Below, piece by piece: positions 1-8,431 of a stretch of 64,000 nucleotides of DNA. The notes under the pieces are model-generated. The model made no database searches, had not been told where the DNA came from, and worked only from the letters and a program-made list of their open reading frames with translations. Each line of letters begins with the position of its first letter. Positions within the stretch are counted from its first letter, which is position 1. The stretch comes from Pirellulales bacterium (GTDB taxonomy: Bacteria > Planctomycetota > Planctomycetia > Pirellulales > JAICIG01). The translations under genes were made by a program, and so were the position numbers. The stretch lies in the NCBI GenBank assembly GCA_025927475.1, contig JAICLL010000009.1, positions 1-64,000 on the forward strand, in the 5' to 3' direction.

Positions 1-225
1 GGAAGGGCTCACTCGAAATCCTCCGTGTGTTGGGCGGGTCGTGGATGGTTGTTACCCATGAAACCCCGCAAAACGCCGGATGGTTTCGAGTTTTTTTGCC
101 TCTCGATTAAAAACGCCCTTCCGGGGACGCTTGCTTAAGGGCTAGCTTAGCATGCGTTTGGCATACCAAGTGCAAAACCATAGCCGGGGCGATATGCAAG
201 AACACTTTTCGGAGGATGGAACAGC

Positions 226-879
226 ATGCGAATCACTCTAGCAGCGGCCTTGTTGGGTGCCCTGAGCGTGGGCGGCGTGGCAGCCACGGCCCAAGAGACT
301 TTCAATGAAAACGCCGCAGACAAAGTGGTCGGTCGGGAAGGCGTGGCAGGCGCCAAGGGCGAGGCTTTGCCCGGCGCCAACGCGGGGGCGAACGCCGCCG
401 CGCCGGCTGCCGGCGCGAATGCGGGCGCCGCGGCCCAAGCAAACCGCTGGCGGTTCAAGCACCACAATGGCCATTGGTGGTACTATCACCCGAACAATCA
501 GTGGTCGTATTGGAACGGCAACTCGTGGTCCGGCTATCAGCCGCAAGCCTATCAGCAATGGCATCGCAGCCAGTTTGGCAACATGTATGGCGCCAATGGC
601 TTCATGGGCAACTACGGCGGATACGGCAACGGCGGATATGGATATGGCCCGCGCTATAACACCGGCTACCGCGGCTATGGCTATGGAAATGGTTATGGCT
701 TCAACGGGTATGGAAATGGCTATGGTTACGGAAACCAGTACGGTGGCTATGGCAATCAGTATGGCGGCTATGGCGGCTACAATGCCGGCGGCGCGGCGGG
801 CGCGAATTTCGGAGGAGCAGTCGGCGGAGCCCGCGGTGCTCAAATCGGAGGCGCCATCGGCAACGCTTTCGGCCGATGA
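226..879 (+). CDS. Secreted Gly/Tyr/Asn-rich protein with WWYY motif
   Basis: The product is 217 aa. It begins with a clear Sec signal peptide (residues 1 to about 23, ending ATAQ). An Ala/Gly/Asn-rich linker follows, then a Trp/Tyr-rich segment at about 70-105 (RWRFKHHNGHWWYYHPNNQW). Next comes a long tract rich in GYGNG and GYGNQYGG repeats, and the C-terminus (GGAVGGARGAQIGGAIGNAF) looks like a glycine zipper. The ATG at 226 has GGAGG nine bases upstream (cggaggatggaacagc), which fixes the start. The same Trp/Tyr motif recurs in the next gene (1075-2160), so the two are likely paralogous over that domain. Function is unknown; an envelope or extracellular role is inferred only from the signal peptide and composition. 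A strong terminator follows at 908-946, so it is probably monocistronic. Confidence 0.8.
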   Translation: MRITLAAALLGALSVGGVAATAQETFNENAADKVVGREGVAGAKGEALPGANAGANAAAPAAGANAGAAAQANRWRFKHHNGHWWYYHPNNQWSYWNGNSWSGYQPQAYQQWHRSQFGNMYGANGFMGNYGGYGNGGYGYGPRYNTGYRGYGYGNGYGFNGYGNGYGYGNQYGGYGNQYGGYGGYNAGGAAGANFGGAVGGARGAQIGGAIGNAFGR

Positions 880-907
880 GGTCTGTGTTTCGGAAATAAC
901 AGAAGGG

Positions 908-946
908 GCCTCGCGGTGGGCCAGCATCCGCCGCGAGGCTTTTTTA
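908..946 (+). terminator. Rho-independent terminator
   Basis: A perfect 9-bp stem (GCCTCGCGG at 908-916 pairing with CCGCGAGGC at 931-939) is followed at once by a T run (940-945). It lies 29 bases after the stop of the 226-879 gene. Confidence 0.85.
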
Positions 947-1074
947 CCTCTTACCTTTCGCAAAACCGTCAGAGGCGTTGCTCTTTCGGCCGAGCGAGCG
1001 CGGTATACTACAAAACGAGCTGGCGGGCCAAGGTATGCGATCTTGGCGGTGCTGCGTTGAAAAAGGAGCGAGTC

Positions 1075-2160
1075 ATGCGCCGGATATTTGTTTTGACGAT
1101 TCTCGGAATCGGAGCGCTGGTTTCAGCGGCCGCGGCGCAAGTCTCGACCGACGATGGCGGGGGCATCTCGTCATTGCATCGCCGCGACGGCATTCCGCCC
1201 GGGCGCCAAGCCACCGAGGCCGGCGATGGAATTGACGTAGACGACCTCGGCAATATGAAGGGCGACCTGAATACCGAACCCTATCGCAGTGTTCGCGCGG
1301 AACGAGACCGCCCGGAGCGAACCGCCGAGGCCGGCGAGCAAGGCGTGGGCGAGCGGCGGCAAGCCGCGCCGGGCACCCGTTCGCTGTCCTCGCCCAGTCG
1401 CAATACGGGCAGCCGCGCTGCAGCGGCGGGACCGCGCGGAGGGCGTCCCGAAAATCGCTGGCGCTATCAACGTTATAACGGCGTCTGGTGGTACTGGACT
1501 CCGAATAATCGCTGGGCGTTCTTCAATGGCCAGGGCTGGACCGATTACAACTCTGAGTTGGCGAACCAGTGGGCCCGCGGCGGCGCCGTGGGCGACTCGG
1601 GCGAGAATGCCATGGGCCTCGGAGGCGGCGGATACGGTTCGGGCGGCGGATACAACCGGGGCGGTTCCTACGGGGTGAGCGGCACGCGCGGCGTGCTGGG
1701 TCGGGGCCGAACTCAGTCATCGCTCGGAGGCATCGGCGGGCTGGGCACTAACGCGGGCGGCCTGGGCAGCGCGCAAATACCCGGTCCCGGCACCGCGCCG
1801 GGGCGCTCGGCCATTCCCCGCTTCCGCAGCGGTGGCGGCTCGATGGCAGCCGGCGGGCTGGGGCCGACGGGCGCGGGTGGCAGCCTCACCGGCGGTGCGG
1901 GCGGTTCCGTGGGGGGTGGGGCTGGTGGCGCAGTGACCGGCGAAGGAGTCGGTAGCTCGCTGTTTGGCACCAGCGGCGGCATGGCGGCGGTGCCCGGCGT
2001 CAGCGGCACGCGCGGATCGCTCGGCGGGGCCAGCGGGGTGGGCATCACCGCGGGCGGGCGCTCGGGCGACGCCAACTCGGGGGTTGGCGGCGGCATGGTG
2101 GGAGGCGCGGGCATTGGTGGCACCGGCACCGCCGCGCGCGGCATCGGCGCTGGCAACTAA
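1075..2160 (+). CDS. Secreted Gly-rich protein, paralogue of 226-879 gene over WWYW motif
   Basis: The product is 361 aa. The open frame extends upstream to 916, but that part overlaps the terminator. The ATG at 1075 has AAGGAG eight bases upstream and gives a clean signal peptide (MRRIFVLTILGIGALVSAAA). After an Arg/Glu-rich region, residues about 125-155 contain RWRYQRYNGVWWYWTPNNRW, matching the Trp/Tyr motif of the preceding gene. The remainder is Gly/Ser/Thr-rich low-complexity sequence with recurring GVSGTRG units (two copies). No enzymatic motif is visible. Both proteins look exported and may belong to the cell surface, but this is inference. It converges with the kinase gene whose stop lies 80 bases downstream. 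Confidence 0.75.
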   Translation: MRRIFVLTILGIGALVSAAAAQVSTDDGGGISSLHRRDGIPPGRQATEAGDGIDVDDLGNMKGDLNTEPYRSVRAERDRPERTAEAGEQGVGERRQAAPGTRSLSSPSRNTGSRAAAAGPRGGRPENRWRYQRYNGVWWYWTPNNRWAFFNGQGWTDYNSELANQWARGGAVGDSGENAMGLGGGGYGSGGGYNRGGSYGVSGTRGVLGRGRTQSSLGGIGGLGTNAGGLGSAQIPGPGTAPGRSAIPRFRSGGGSMAAGGLGPTGAGGSLTGGAGGSVGGGAGGAVTGEGVGSSLFGTSGGMAAVPGVSGTRGSLGGASGVGITAGGRSGDANSGVGGGMVGGAGIGGTGTAARGIGAGN

Positions 2161-2242
2161 GCTCGGGCCACGCTCAAAACCGGCATGGGGTGCAGCCGCC
2201 CTCGGCTCTGCTTCGCCGGCGAAGTGAGGGCCCGCTTGGCCA

Positions 2243-4780
2243 CTATCGCTCACCGCCCAGCTTGCTCGCCAGCTCTCTTGCCGGCTGATGCCGAGGGTTG
2301 ATCGACAATGCCTGATCAACATGCTCGCGCGCGGCGGCCATGTTCTGCTGGGCCGCATAAACCAACGCCAGGCGGTAATGCGCCTCCGCGCGATCGGCGT
2401 CACCCACCAGCGCGCGTTTGAAATCGTCCAGCGCGTCTTCATAGCGGTGCTCGCGATACGCCAGTCCGCCGCGCTGCAGCGCGGCGGCGGCCAAGGTGGA
2501 ATCCAGGTTCAATGCCCGATCGAAGTCGCGCCGCGCCGGCTTGAATTGCCCCAGCGCCATGTACGCCAGGCCGCGATTCGAATAACACCACGCCGCACGC
2601 GGCGCCAAAGCCACGCAGGCCGTCAGCGAGGCCACCGCTTCCTCGAAACGGCCCCGCTCATACGCCACGCGACCCGCATAATAATTCGGCCAGAGCTCTT
2701 GCGGCGCCAACTCGACCGCCGCGGAAAACTCGGCAGCCGCCTGCTCCAGCTCACCTTCGCTGAACAACAATCGTCCCACGGCGAGATGCTCCCAGGCCGA
2801 TTGCGGCGTGACTTCTCGGCCCGTTGTCGCCACACCCGCGGACGGCCGGCGGTCGCCCGACAGGCCGCCCAGATGTTGTTCCACACGCGAGACCATGGCC
2901 GCTGCCCCCGGCAGACGCTTTGCCTCATGCAATACCGCCAGTGCCTCACGACGTGCGGCCGCCAGGTTCTCTGCCGAGGCTAATCGCAGGTGCAAATCGG
3001 CCCACAATATCGCCAGTTTGGCCAGATCGTCGGCCGGGCGCCGGCCGATCGCCTCTGGTCCTTCCGAAACGCCGGCCAGAATCAGCTCTCGCTGCTGCCA
3101 CAATCGTTCGGCCTGCCGGTGCAGACGCTCGGCATCGGGTGAGCGCAGTTCATCGGCGCCGGCGAGCATCAGCAGACGATCGACCAGCGCGTGTAATCGG
3201 TCTGCAACAATTCCCATTCGGGCCGCGCGCTCGACCTGAGCGATGCGCTGGCTCAAGCCGCCGCGCCAGGGAATCTCGCCGGCCGTTTTTTGTGCTCGCT
3301 CCGCGGCGGTCGCAGCTTGCTCGAAATGGCCTGCCGCCAGATGCTGATTGGCCTCAGCGAGCGATGTTTGCGTTTCGTCGATTCGCTGCCTCAGACCTGC
3401 CACCGCCACGACTCCCCAGGCCGCCAGTGCCGTGAAGGCCGCCAACAGCGCCAGGCTATACGGTTGCCGGCGACGCCATTTGCGCCAGCGTTCCAGGAGA
3501 CTGCGGTTGGCAACATGCCTCAGCGGGCGATGTGCCAGGTGTCGCCGGAGGTCGTCGGCCAGCGCGGCGGCGGTCGCATAGCGATGATCCGCGCGAGGCG
3601 AGAGGCATTTGCCAACCACATCGGCCAGGGCCGTGCTCACCTGGGGATTGGCCGCGCGCAGCCAGCGCGCCGGCGGCGTGGCGGGCGGAGCAGCCAGACG
3701 TTGGCCGGCCAGCGCCTCGCACAGCAGCATGCCCAGCGCGTAGATGTCGGCTCGGCCATCAACACGCTCGGGCACGTCAGCGCCTTGGCGAAGGGCGTTG
3801 AGTGCGGCGTCTTGTTCCGGAGGCATATAGCCGGGCGTGCCCCCAAGCCACTCCAGGGCCGCCTCGCCCGGCGCAATCGGCGGCTGCGCCAGATGAAAAT
3901 CGAGCAACATTGGTTGGCCGTCGGCGGCCAGCAAAACGTTCGACGGCTTGAGATCGAGATGCACAATGCCGCGCTCGTGAGCATCGCTGAGCGCGTCGGC
4001 CAGACAGGCGGCCATCCAGCAGACAGCTTCCACATAGGTTGCCTGAGCCAGATATCGGCAAGCCGGTCCCTCGACGGCCGGACCTGCCGGCAAATGTTCG
4101 GTAATCGCCGAAAGCGCCTCGACCAATGCGCGACCCGTGCGCTTCGCCGGTGGCAGAGACCGCATCTGCTGGAGCACCGCGGCCAAGGTGGCCCCGCCGA
4201 AGTACGGCATGCACAGCGCACGCAATCGCCGCTCTGGATGGTCGAAAACTCCGTACAGCGGCGCAATGTGCGTATGCTGCAAACGAGCTAACGAAAGGTG
4301 TTCTTGCCCGGTTAGCGGAGTGACCTTGAGCACCACCGGCCGATCGGCCAGCGCGGGTTGCCGGGCCAAGTACACGCAACCGTGCAGGCCGCGCCCCAAC
4401 TCGGCCATCAGTAAGAATTCGCCGAACGTTTCGCCGACTTTCGGAAAGCGCGGCTCGGTGGCGCCTTCGAGCAGCCGGTGGCAGGCGAGCAACATTTCAA
4501 GCTCTGCCCGCCAGTCGGGAAAGCGCGCAAACCAGCGTTCATCGTCGAGCGCCTCAGTTTGCGGACGCTGGCACATTTCTTCATACACGATTTCCAGCGC
4601 GGCGTCGGGGCGCGTGTTCAGTTCGGGATGGCTGGCCAAAAACTCTTCAGCCAGCGGACGCTCGCCTAGACTCCAACGGCGCGCCAGCTCGTCGGCCAGG
4701 GTGCGCGCCTGCGTCAGCAGAGGATCATCGCCGCCGGATTCCGCTTCCGCGCTCTCTTGGCGTTGCTGCAAGACAGACAT
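2243..4780 (-). CDS. Ser/Thr protein kinase with TPR repeats (planctomycete type)
   Basis: The product is 845 aa. The ATG at 4780 is chosen because it lies 7 bases past the stop of the upstream sigma-factor gene. Residues 20-105 form an N-terminal helical domain typical of planctomycete kinases. The kinase domain spans about 118-400: glycine-rich loop ELGRGLHG, lysine in VVLKV (about 152), catalytic loop HLDLKPSN (about 274-281), metal-binding Asp in LLDFHLA (about 294) and GTPGYMPPEQ in the activation region. A membrane segment lies at about 440-458 (SLALLAAFTALAAWGVVAVA). TPR-like repeats fill about 660-840. The catalytic loop has Leu where most kinases have Arg (HLD, not HRD), and the DFG Gly is His; the catalytic Asp and Lys remain, so activity is still plausible. 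It is the last gene of an operon with an ECF sigma factor, a standard planctomycete pairing. Confidence 0.9.
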   Translation of the reverse strand: MSVLQQRQESAEAESGGDDPLLTQARTLADELARRWSLGERPLAEEFLASHPELNTRPDAALEIVYEEMCQRPQTEALDDERWFARFPDWRAELEMLLACHRLLEGATEPRFPKVGETFGEFLLMAELGRGLHGCVYLARQPALADRPVVLKVTPLTGQEHLSLARLQHTHIAPLYGVFDHPERRLRALCMPYFGGATLAAVLQQMRSLPPAKRTGRALVEALSAITEHLPAGPAVEGPACRYLAQATYVEAVCWMAACLADALSDAHERGIVHLDLKPSNVLLAADGQPMLLDFHLAQPPIAPGEAALEWLGGTPGYMPPEQDAALNALRQGADVPERVDGRADIYALGMLLCEALAGQRLAAPPATPPARWLRAANPQVSTALADVVGKCLSPRADHRYATAAALADDLRRHLAHRPLRHVANRSLLERWRKWRRRQPYSLALLAAFTALAAWGVVAVAGLRQRIDETQTSLAEANQHLAAGHFEQAATAAERAQKTAGEIPWRGGLSQRIAQVERAARMGIVADRLHALVDRLLMLAGADELRSPDAERLHRQAERLWQQRELILAGVSEGPEAIGRRPADDLAKLAILWADLHLRLASAENLAAARREALAVLHEAKRLPGAAAMVSRVEQHLGGLSGDRRPSAGVATTGREVTPQSAWEHLAVGRLLFSEGELEQAAAEFSAAVELAPQELWPNYYAGRVAYERGRFEEAVASLTACVALAPRAAWCYSNRGLAYMALGQFKPARRDFDRALNLDSTLAAAALQRGGLAYREHRYEDALDDFKRALVGDADRAEAHYRLALVYAAQQNMAAAREHVDQALSINPRHQPARELASKLGGER

Positions 4781-4787
4781 GGCCCGC

Positions 4788-5378
4788 TCACGCCTCGAGG
4801 GCCGCCGGCGAGTGCTCGCGCGGCGCAATGGCCATTCGCCGCGCAAGTTGCCGAATGACGCGCCGGACGCTATCGACGTGCATGCCGGTTCTCGCCGCCA
4901 CGTCGGCCAGCGGCAGGCCTTGGCACTTTAACCGCAGCAGCTCATGATGCTCGGGCGGGCAAAGCACCAGCATCTGCCGCCAAAGGTCGTCGGCCTGGGC
5001 CACTTCGCTGGCCCGCGGCTCTCTCGCGCGCGGCAGGTTTGCCTGGCACGTTTCCGCCAGCGGCTGCTCATGCGCCAGCGCCTGGCGATGCTGCCGCACG
5101 CGGTCGATCAGCCGATTGCGGGTGGCCTTGACCAAAAACGCGCGGAGCTGAGCGGCGTTGGCAAAATGCCATTCCGCCCCCTGCAAGCCCGAGATCAGCT
5201 TGGCCCAAACCGACTGCACGACATCGGCAGAATCGAACTTGGCGCGCAGCCGCCGGGGCAGATTGCGGCGCACCACCATGCGCAAGTACGGCTCGAACTC
5301 CAAATAAAGCGGTTCGGCCGCCGTCATATCGCCCGACGAGAGGCTCGCCACCAGACGGTCGAGGCGCGTGGACATCAT
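4788..5378 (-). CDS. ECF-type sigma-70 family factor
   Basis: The product is 196 aa from the ATG at 5378 (MMSTRLDRLV). The sigma-2 region includes FEPYLRMVVRRNLPRRLRAK and DSADVVQSVWAKL, which corresponds to the core-binding and -10 recognition helices. Sigma-4 (about 135-190) holds LLRLKCQGLPLADVAARTGM and VDSVRRVIRQLARRM, the -35 recognition HTH. The start ATG overlaps the stop of the upstream LEPR-XLL gene (ATGATG with an internal TGA), so translation is probably coupled. The kinase gene follows 7 bases after the stop. This arrangement matches the kinase-associated ECF factors described in planctomycetes. The kinase may control this factor by phosphorylation or through a partner; that is inference. 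Confidence 0.9.
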   Translation of the reverse strand: MMSTRLDRLVASLSSGDMTAAEPLYLEFEPYLRMVVRRNLPRRLRAKFDSADVVQSVWAKLISGLQGAEWHFANAAQLRAFLVKATRNRLIDRVRQHRQALAHEQPLAETCQANLPRAREPRASEVAQADDLWRQMLVLCPPEHHELLRLKCQGLPLADVAARTGMHVDSVRRVIRQLARRMAIAPREHSPAALEA

Positions 5379-6421
5379 GCGTGAGTTTTCCTTTCCGATC
5401 GGCGGCGAAACCAGCGGCGGCGTAAGCGCGGCTCCCACGGCTCGCGTCCCGCATCGGCAAATATTTGCCAACCGCCGCCCTCGCGGAGCTGCGCCCGCAC
5501 ATATTCAAAGGCCGCCGCCGCGCCGGCCGCCAGGCCCACGCACTCGCCGACGTGCCACGCCGTGGAGGCGTCGGGCAACTCCTCGCCAGCACGCGCGATC
5601 CGTTCCAAAAGTTCATCGATGCCGCGTTCGAAGGCTGACCAATCGGCGCCGACCGCGCCGGCGATTAAGCCGGCGGCGGAAGATTCCGCCAGCCTGCGAG
5701 TGGGTCCGTTCGACGGTGCGCCAGCCTCGGCGTCAAAAGAATCGACGGTCCGATACTCGCCCGACATGGCCCAAGCCACCGGCGCGACAAGCTCCGCCGC
5801 CTGGCGTAGAAGCACCGCCGCGGCGGGTCCGCTGACGGGTTCTTCCCAATCGCCGCGGGCAACCAGATCGCGCGCATCGAACGGCGCGGGTCCGCCAGGC
5901 GCGCCCGCCGCCGTAAGCGACACGGCGGCGCCTACCGACAACACGGCGGCGTGCGCATCAGCCGGGGGAGTGGCGGCTTCGCTGGTTTGAGAAAGCTGTA
6001 ACACGACGGCCAGATTCGTTGGGTTCGACGAAGTCGCAGGCGACAGCGGGGAGGCGGGGTTTGAGGCAGCCGATGAATAATCGTCTTTGGCGCCCGAGTC
6101 GCTCGACTTGTCCCCAGGCCCAAGATTACCCCCAGCCGCCGCATACTCGCTGTAGTAACTGCGTCTTCCGCCAGAAGCTGAATCGGCCGCCGTGGTCGCG
6201 GCATATTCAGTCGAGGCATATTTAGTCGCAGCATATTCACTTGCGTCGGCAGCGGCGGAACCGGCGTCGGACGAGGCGCCGTCACCGCCGCTGATTGCCA
6301 TTTGCGGCGGCACGCTCGGCGCGGGCGATGCGATCAACGCCGCGACATCAGCGGCGTCGTGCGCGGCCGCCAGCAACTGCCGCTGTTCCAGCGACTCAAA
6401 GCGTCTGCTACGCCTGGCCAT
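5375..6421 (-). CDS. LEPR-XLL-motif protein of unknown function, first gene of sigma/kinase operon
   Basis: The product is 348 aa if the ATG at 6421 is used (MARRSRRFESLEQRQLLAA). An ATG at 6478 and a TTG at 6505 are also in frame, and none has a convincing ribosome site. The N-terminal FESLEQRQLLA is a form of the LEPR-XLL motif found on many planctomycete exported proteins. The middle (about 45-130) is low complexity, with short EYAAT/KYAST/EYAAT repeats and many Ser, Ala and Tyr residues. The C-terminal third has an amphipathic helix pair (WSAFERGIDELLERI) and a small-residue helix (GECVGLAAGAAAAFEYV), then a very basic end (RLRRRWFRRRSERK). The stop overlaps the ECF sigma start, suggesting coupled expression. 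The gene may supply an input for the sigma/kinase pair; no sequence evidence proves this. Confidence 0.65.
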   Translation of the reverse strand: MARRSRRFESLEQRQLLAAAHDAADVAALIASPAPSVPPQMAISGGDGASSDAGSAAADASEYAATKYASTEYAATTAADSASGGRRSYYSEYAAAGGNLGPGDKSSDSGAKDDYSSAASNPASPLSPATSSNPTNLAVVLQLSQTSEAATPPADAHAAVLSVGAAVSLTAAGAPGGPAPFDARDLVARGDWEEPVSGPAAAVLLRQAAELVAPVAWAMSGEYRTVDSFDAEAGAPSNGPTRRLAESSAAGLIAGAVGADWSAFERGIDELLERIARAGEELPDASTAWHVGECVGLAAGAAAAFEYVRAQLREGGGWQIFADAGREPWEPRLRRRWFRRRSERKTHA

Positions 6422-6641
6422 ATCCCTGATCGCCAATGAGTGCGGAGTGCCACCTCGACGGCGAGGTAATCGCTCCATGATAGTCCGCCGCGAGGCGGTA
6501 CGCAATGAACCTGGCCAGGGTTCAAAAAAGGCGGCAAGAAAAAAATTTGGAAAACCGCGCCCGGTTTTGCTGGCGGAATACGTTTAAAGCAGTTTTCAGC
6601 ATGTTGAAAGGGGTGGCTCGGCCCACTCTACAGGCGGCAAC

Positions 6642-8186
6642 TTAGTATCGTCGCTCGGTTGAATTTCGCTCTGCGACGTCGACGCGTCTGAGCGGATAAA
6701 GAAACGGCGGCGCGCTCCAACTCCAGAGCGCGCCGCCGTAACCGCTGGCTTCCATCCCGCCATACCAGCGACCTTGGCGCAACCACACCGAAGGCACGTG
6801 GAGCAGCATGCTGGCGAAGGCTAACGCCAGCACCGCCTGGCGTCCGCGGCGATGAGTCCACAGCGCGGCCAGCGGCGGCAGCATCAACAGCGCTGCCAGC
6901 GGAATGGCTTCCGCCGCCAGCCGAGAGCCCCAGCACCAACCGCCCCACCAGCACCACCAGCCGCTGATGACCAACAAGTGCGACGCGATCACCGCGGCGG
7001 CCCAAAGACGCCAGCCCGGCGGCAAGGGAAACCGCTCGCCCGGCATCGCGCGCCGGACCAGGGGCAATGCGGCCGACGCCGCCAGCATCAGCCATGGCTG
7101 ATAGAGCAGCAATCCGTGCGTCGGGCTGATGAGAATGCCCGCCCAGGCGGAGAAGTTGGTGAACGACCAGAAGCCGCCGTGCGTCTGCGCTTCCATGGCG
7201 CCCAGCACGCTGCCATAGACCGACCAGTTCACGACGGCCCACGGCGCGGTGGCCAGGCAGGTCAGACCGGCCAGCGCCGCCGCGCGCCGTGGCGAACGAG
7301 CCAACAGCCAGATGCAAAACGCGACCACCATCACCGCCGAAGACAAACGACAGGCGAGCATCATGGCGCACGCCACGGCCTGAAGCGTCGTTGTCCGCCA
7401 GGACGGTTGTCGCCAGCCGCGGAATTCGACGAGCAGCAATACTTCGCTCCAAAAGATGACGCCGCCGTGTTGCCAGAGCGCCTGGCCGACGGTCGAATAC
7501 ATCACCGATCCGGTCGCCAACAGGAAGCAGGCAAGATATGTCGGCGCGGCTGGCGCCACATGCAGCGCCAATAGAAAGAACAACCCCAGGCAGGCGGCGG
7601 ACAGCAACGAAGCCGTCGTCTTCTCGAGTCGCTCTTGCACCGAAGGATCGAGCAAATCGGCGCCTGCGGTTCGTCCGGCAATCACCACCGGCAGGGCGAA
7701 CGGCGCCATGCCCGGGGGGTAGTGGGAATAGAGACCGCTGGGCCGGCGGAGCACAAAATAGGGCAGCTCGCCGCCAGCGGTAAACAGATGTTTTTGGGAA
7801 TAAACATCGACCAGCTCGCTTAGCTCGAGATTGCCATCGCCGGTGAGACTAATGGCGGTCATCACCGCGGGGCGTGAATCGCCCGATTGAATGCCATTGC
7901 CGCGCGCCAGCAATAGCAGAGCGTCGGGGATGAAAATCAGGACCAGCACCGCGCGCCAGGGAATACGGCTGGCATCGTGGGGAAAGGCCGATGCGTGTGC
8001 CCACGCCGTGGCGATGGTGTGGCCCATCGTCTGGCGGAATGGCGCGCTAAGCGAGGCACAGCCCGCTAGCGCGCCCAGCAAACTCAACACCCAGGCGGGG
8101 CCGCTGGCGCTGCCTCGCAACACCATCATGGCCGCAACCATCGCAAAGCCGGTTAGCACGGCGGCTAAAAAATTGCGGCGTCGCAT
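6642..8186 (-). CDS. Polytopic membrane protein, GT-C glycosyltransferase-like
   Basis: The product is 514 aa with about ten to twelve hydrophobic segments, beginning at residues 7-24 and ending near 440-460. Features that recall GT-C (PMT/ArnT-like) integral membrane glycosyltransferases are a periplasmic first loop with acidic and aromatic residues (GNLELSELVDVYSQKHLF, LRRPSGLYSHYPPG) and the late motif ISPTHGLLLYQPWL. No DxD-type motif could be assigned confidently. The substrate is unknown; polyprenyl-linked sugar transfer is inferred from fold resemblance only. The gene lies 245 bases downstream of the SGNH-like gene on the same strand. A possible alternative is a DUF-type membrane protein with no transferase activity. 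Confidence 0.65.
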   Translation of the reverse strand: MRRRNFLAAVLTGFAMVAAMMVLRGSASGPAWVLSLLGALAGCASLSAPFRQTMGHTIATAWAHASAFPHDASRIPWRAVLVLIFIPDALLLLARGNGIQSGDSRPAVMTAISLTGDGNLELSELVDVYSQKHLFTAGGELPYFVLRRPSGLYSHYPPGMAPFALPVVIAGRTAGADLLDPSVQERLEKTTASLLSAACLGLFFLLALHVAPAAPTYLACFLLATGSVMYSTVGQALWQHGGVIFWSEVLLLVEFRGWRQPSWRTTTLQAVACAMMLACRLSSAVMVVAFCIWLLARSPRRAAALAGLTCLATAPWAVVNWSVYGSVLGAMEAQTHGGFWSFTNFSAWAGILISPTHGLLLYQPWLMLAASAALPLVRRAMPGERFPLPPGWRLWAAAVIASHLLVISGWWCWWGGWCWGSRLAAEAIPLAALLMLPPLAALWTHRRGRQAVLALAFASMLLHVPSVWLRQGRWYGGMEASGYGGALWSWSAPPFLYPLRRVDVAERNSTERRY

Positions 8187-8431
8187 TTCGTCTCTGAACG
8201 AGTTTGAGCCCGCGGCCTAATCGTTTTTGACATTCGAGATCGGTCCTGCGCACGACGTCCGTAGGGAACGGTCTGGCGTGCCGTTGGCGTGACCTGCCAA
8301 TTGGCCTCATCCAGCCGTAGCGGCGTAAGGCGGGCCGAGCGCAGCGAGTCCCACCATTTGCCGCATAATTGTTGCCGTGTCGAGTTGCCAATTCTTGTTT
8401 GTCAAAACCGACCAGAGCCCTCGCGTTTCGC

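Noticed and set aside
916-1074. N-terminal extension of the Gly-rich protein
   Set aside because: It would overlap the terminator at 908-946 and precede a proper signal peptide; the ATG at 1075 has a good ribosome site.
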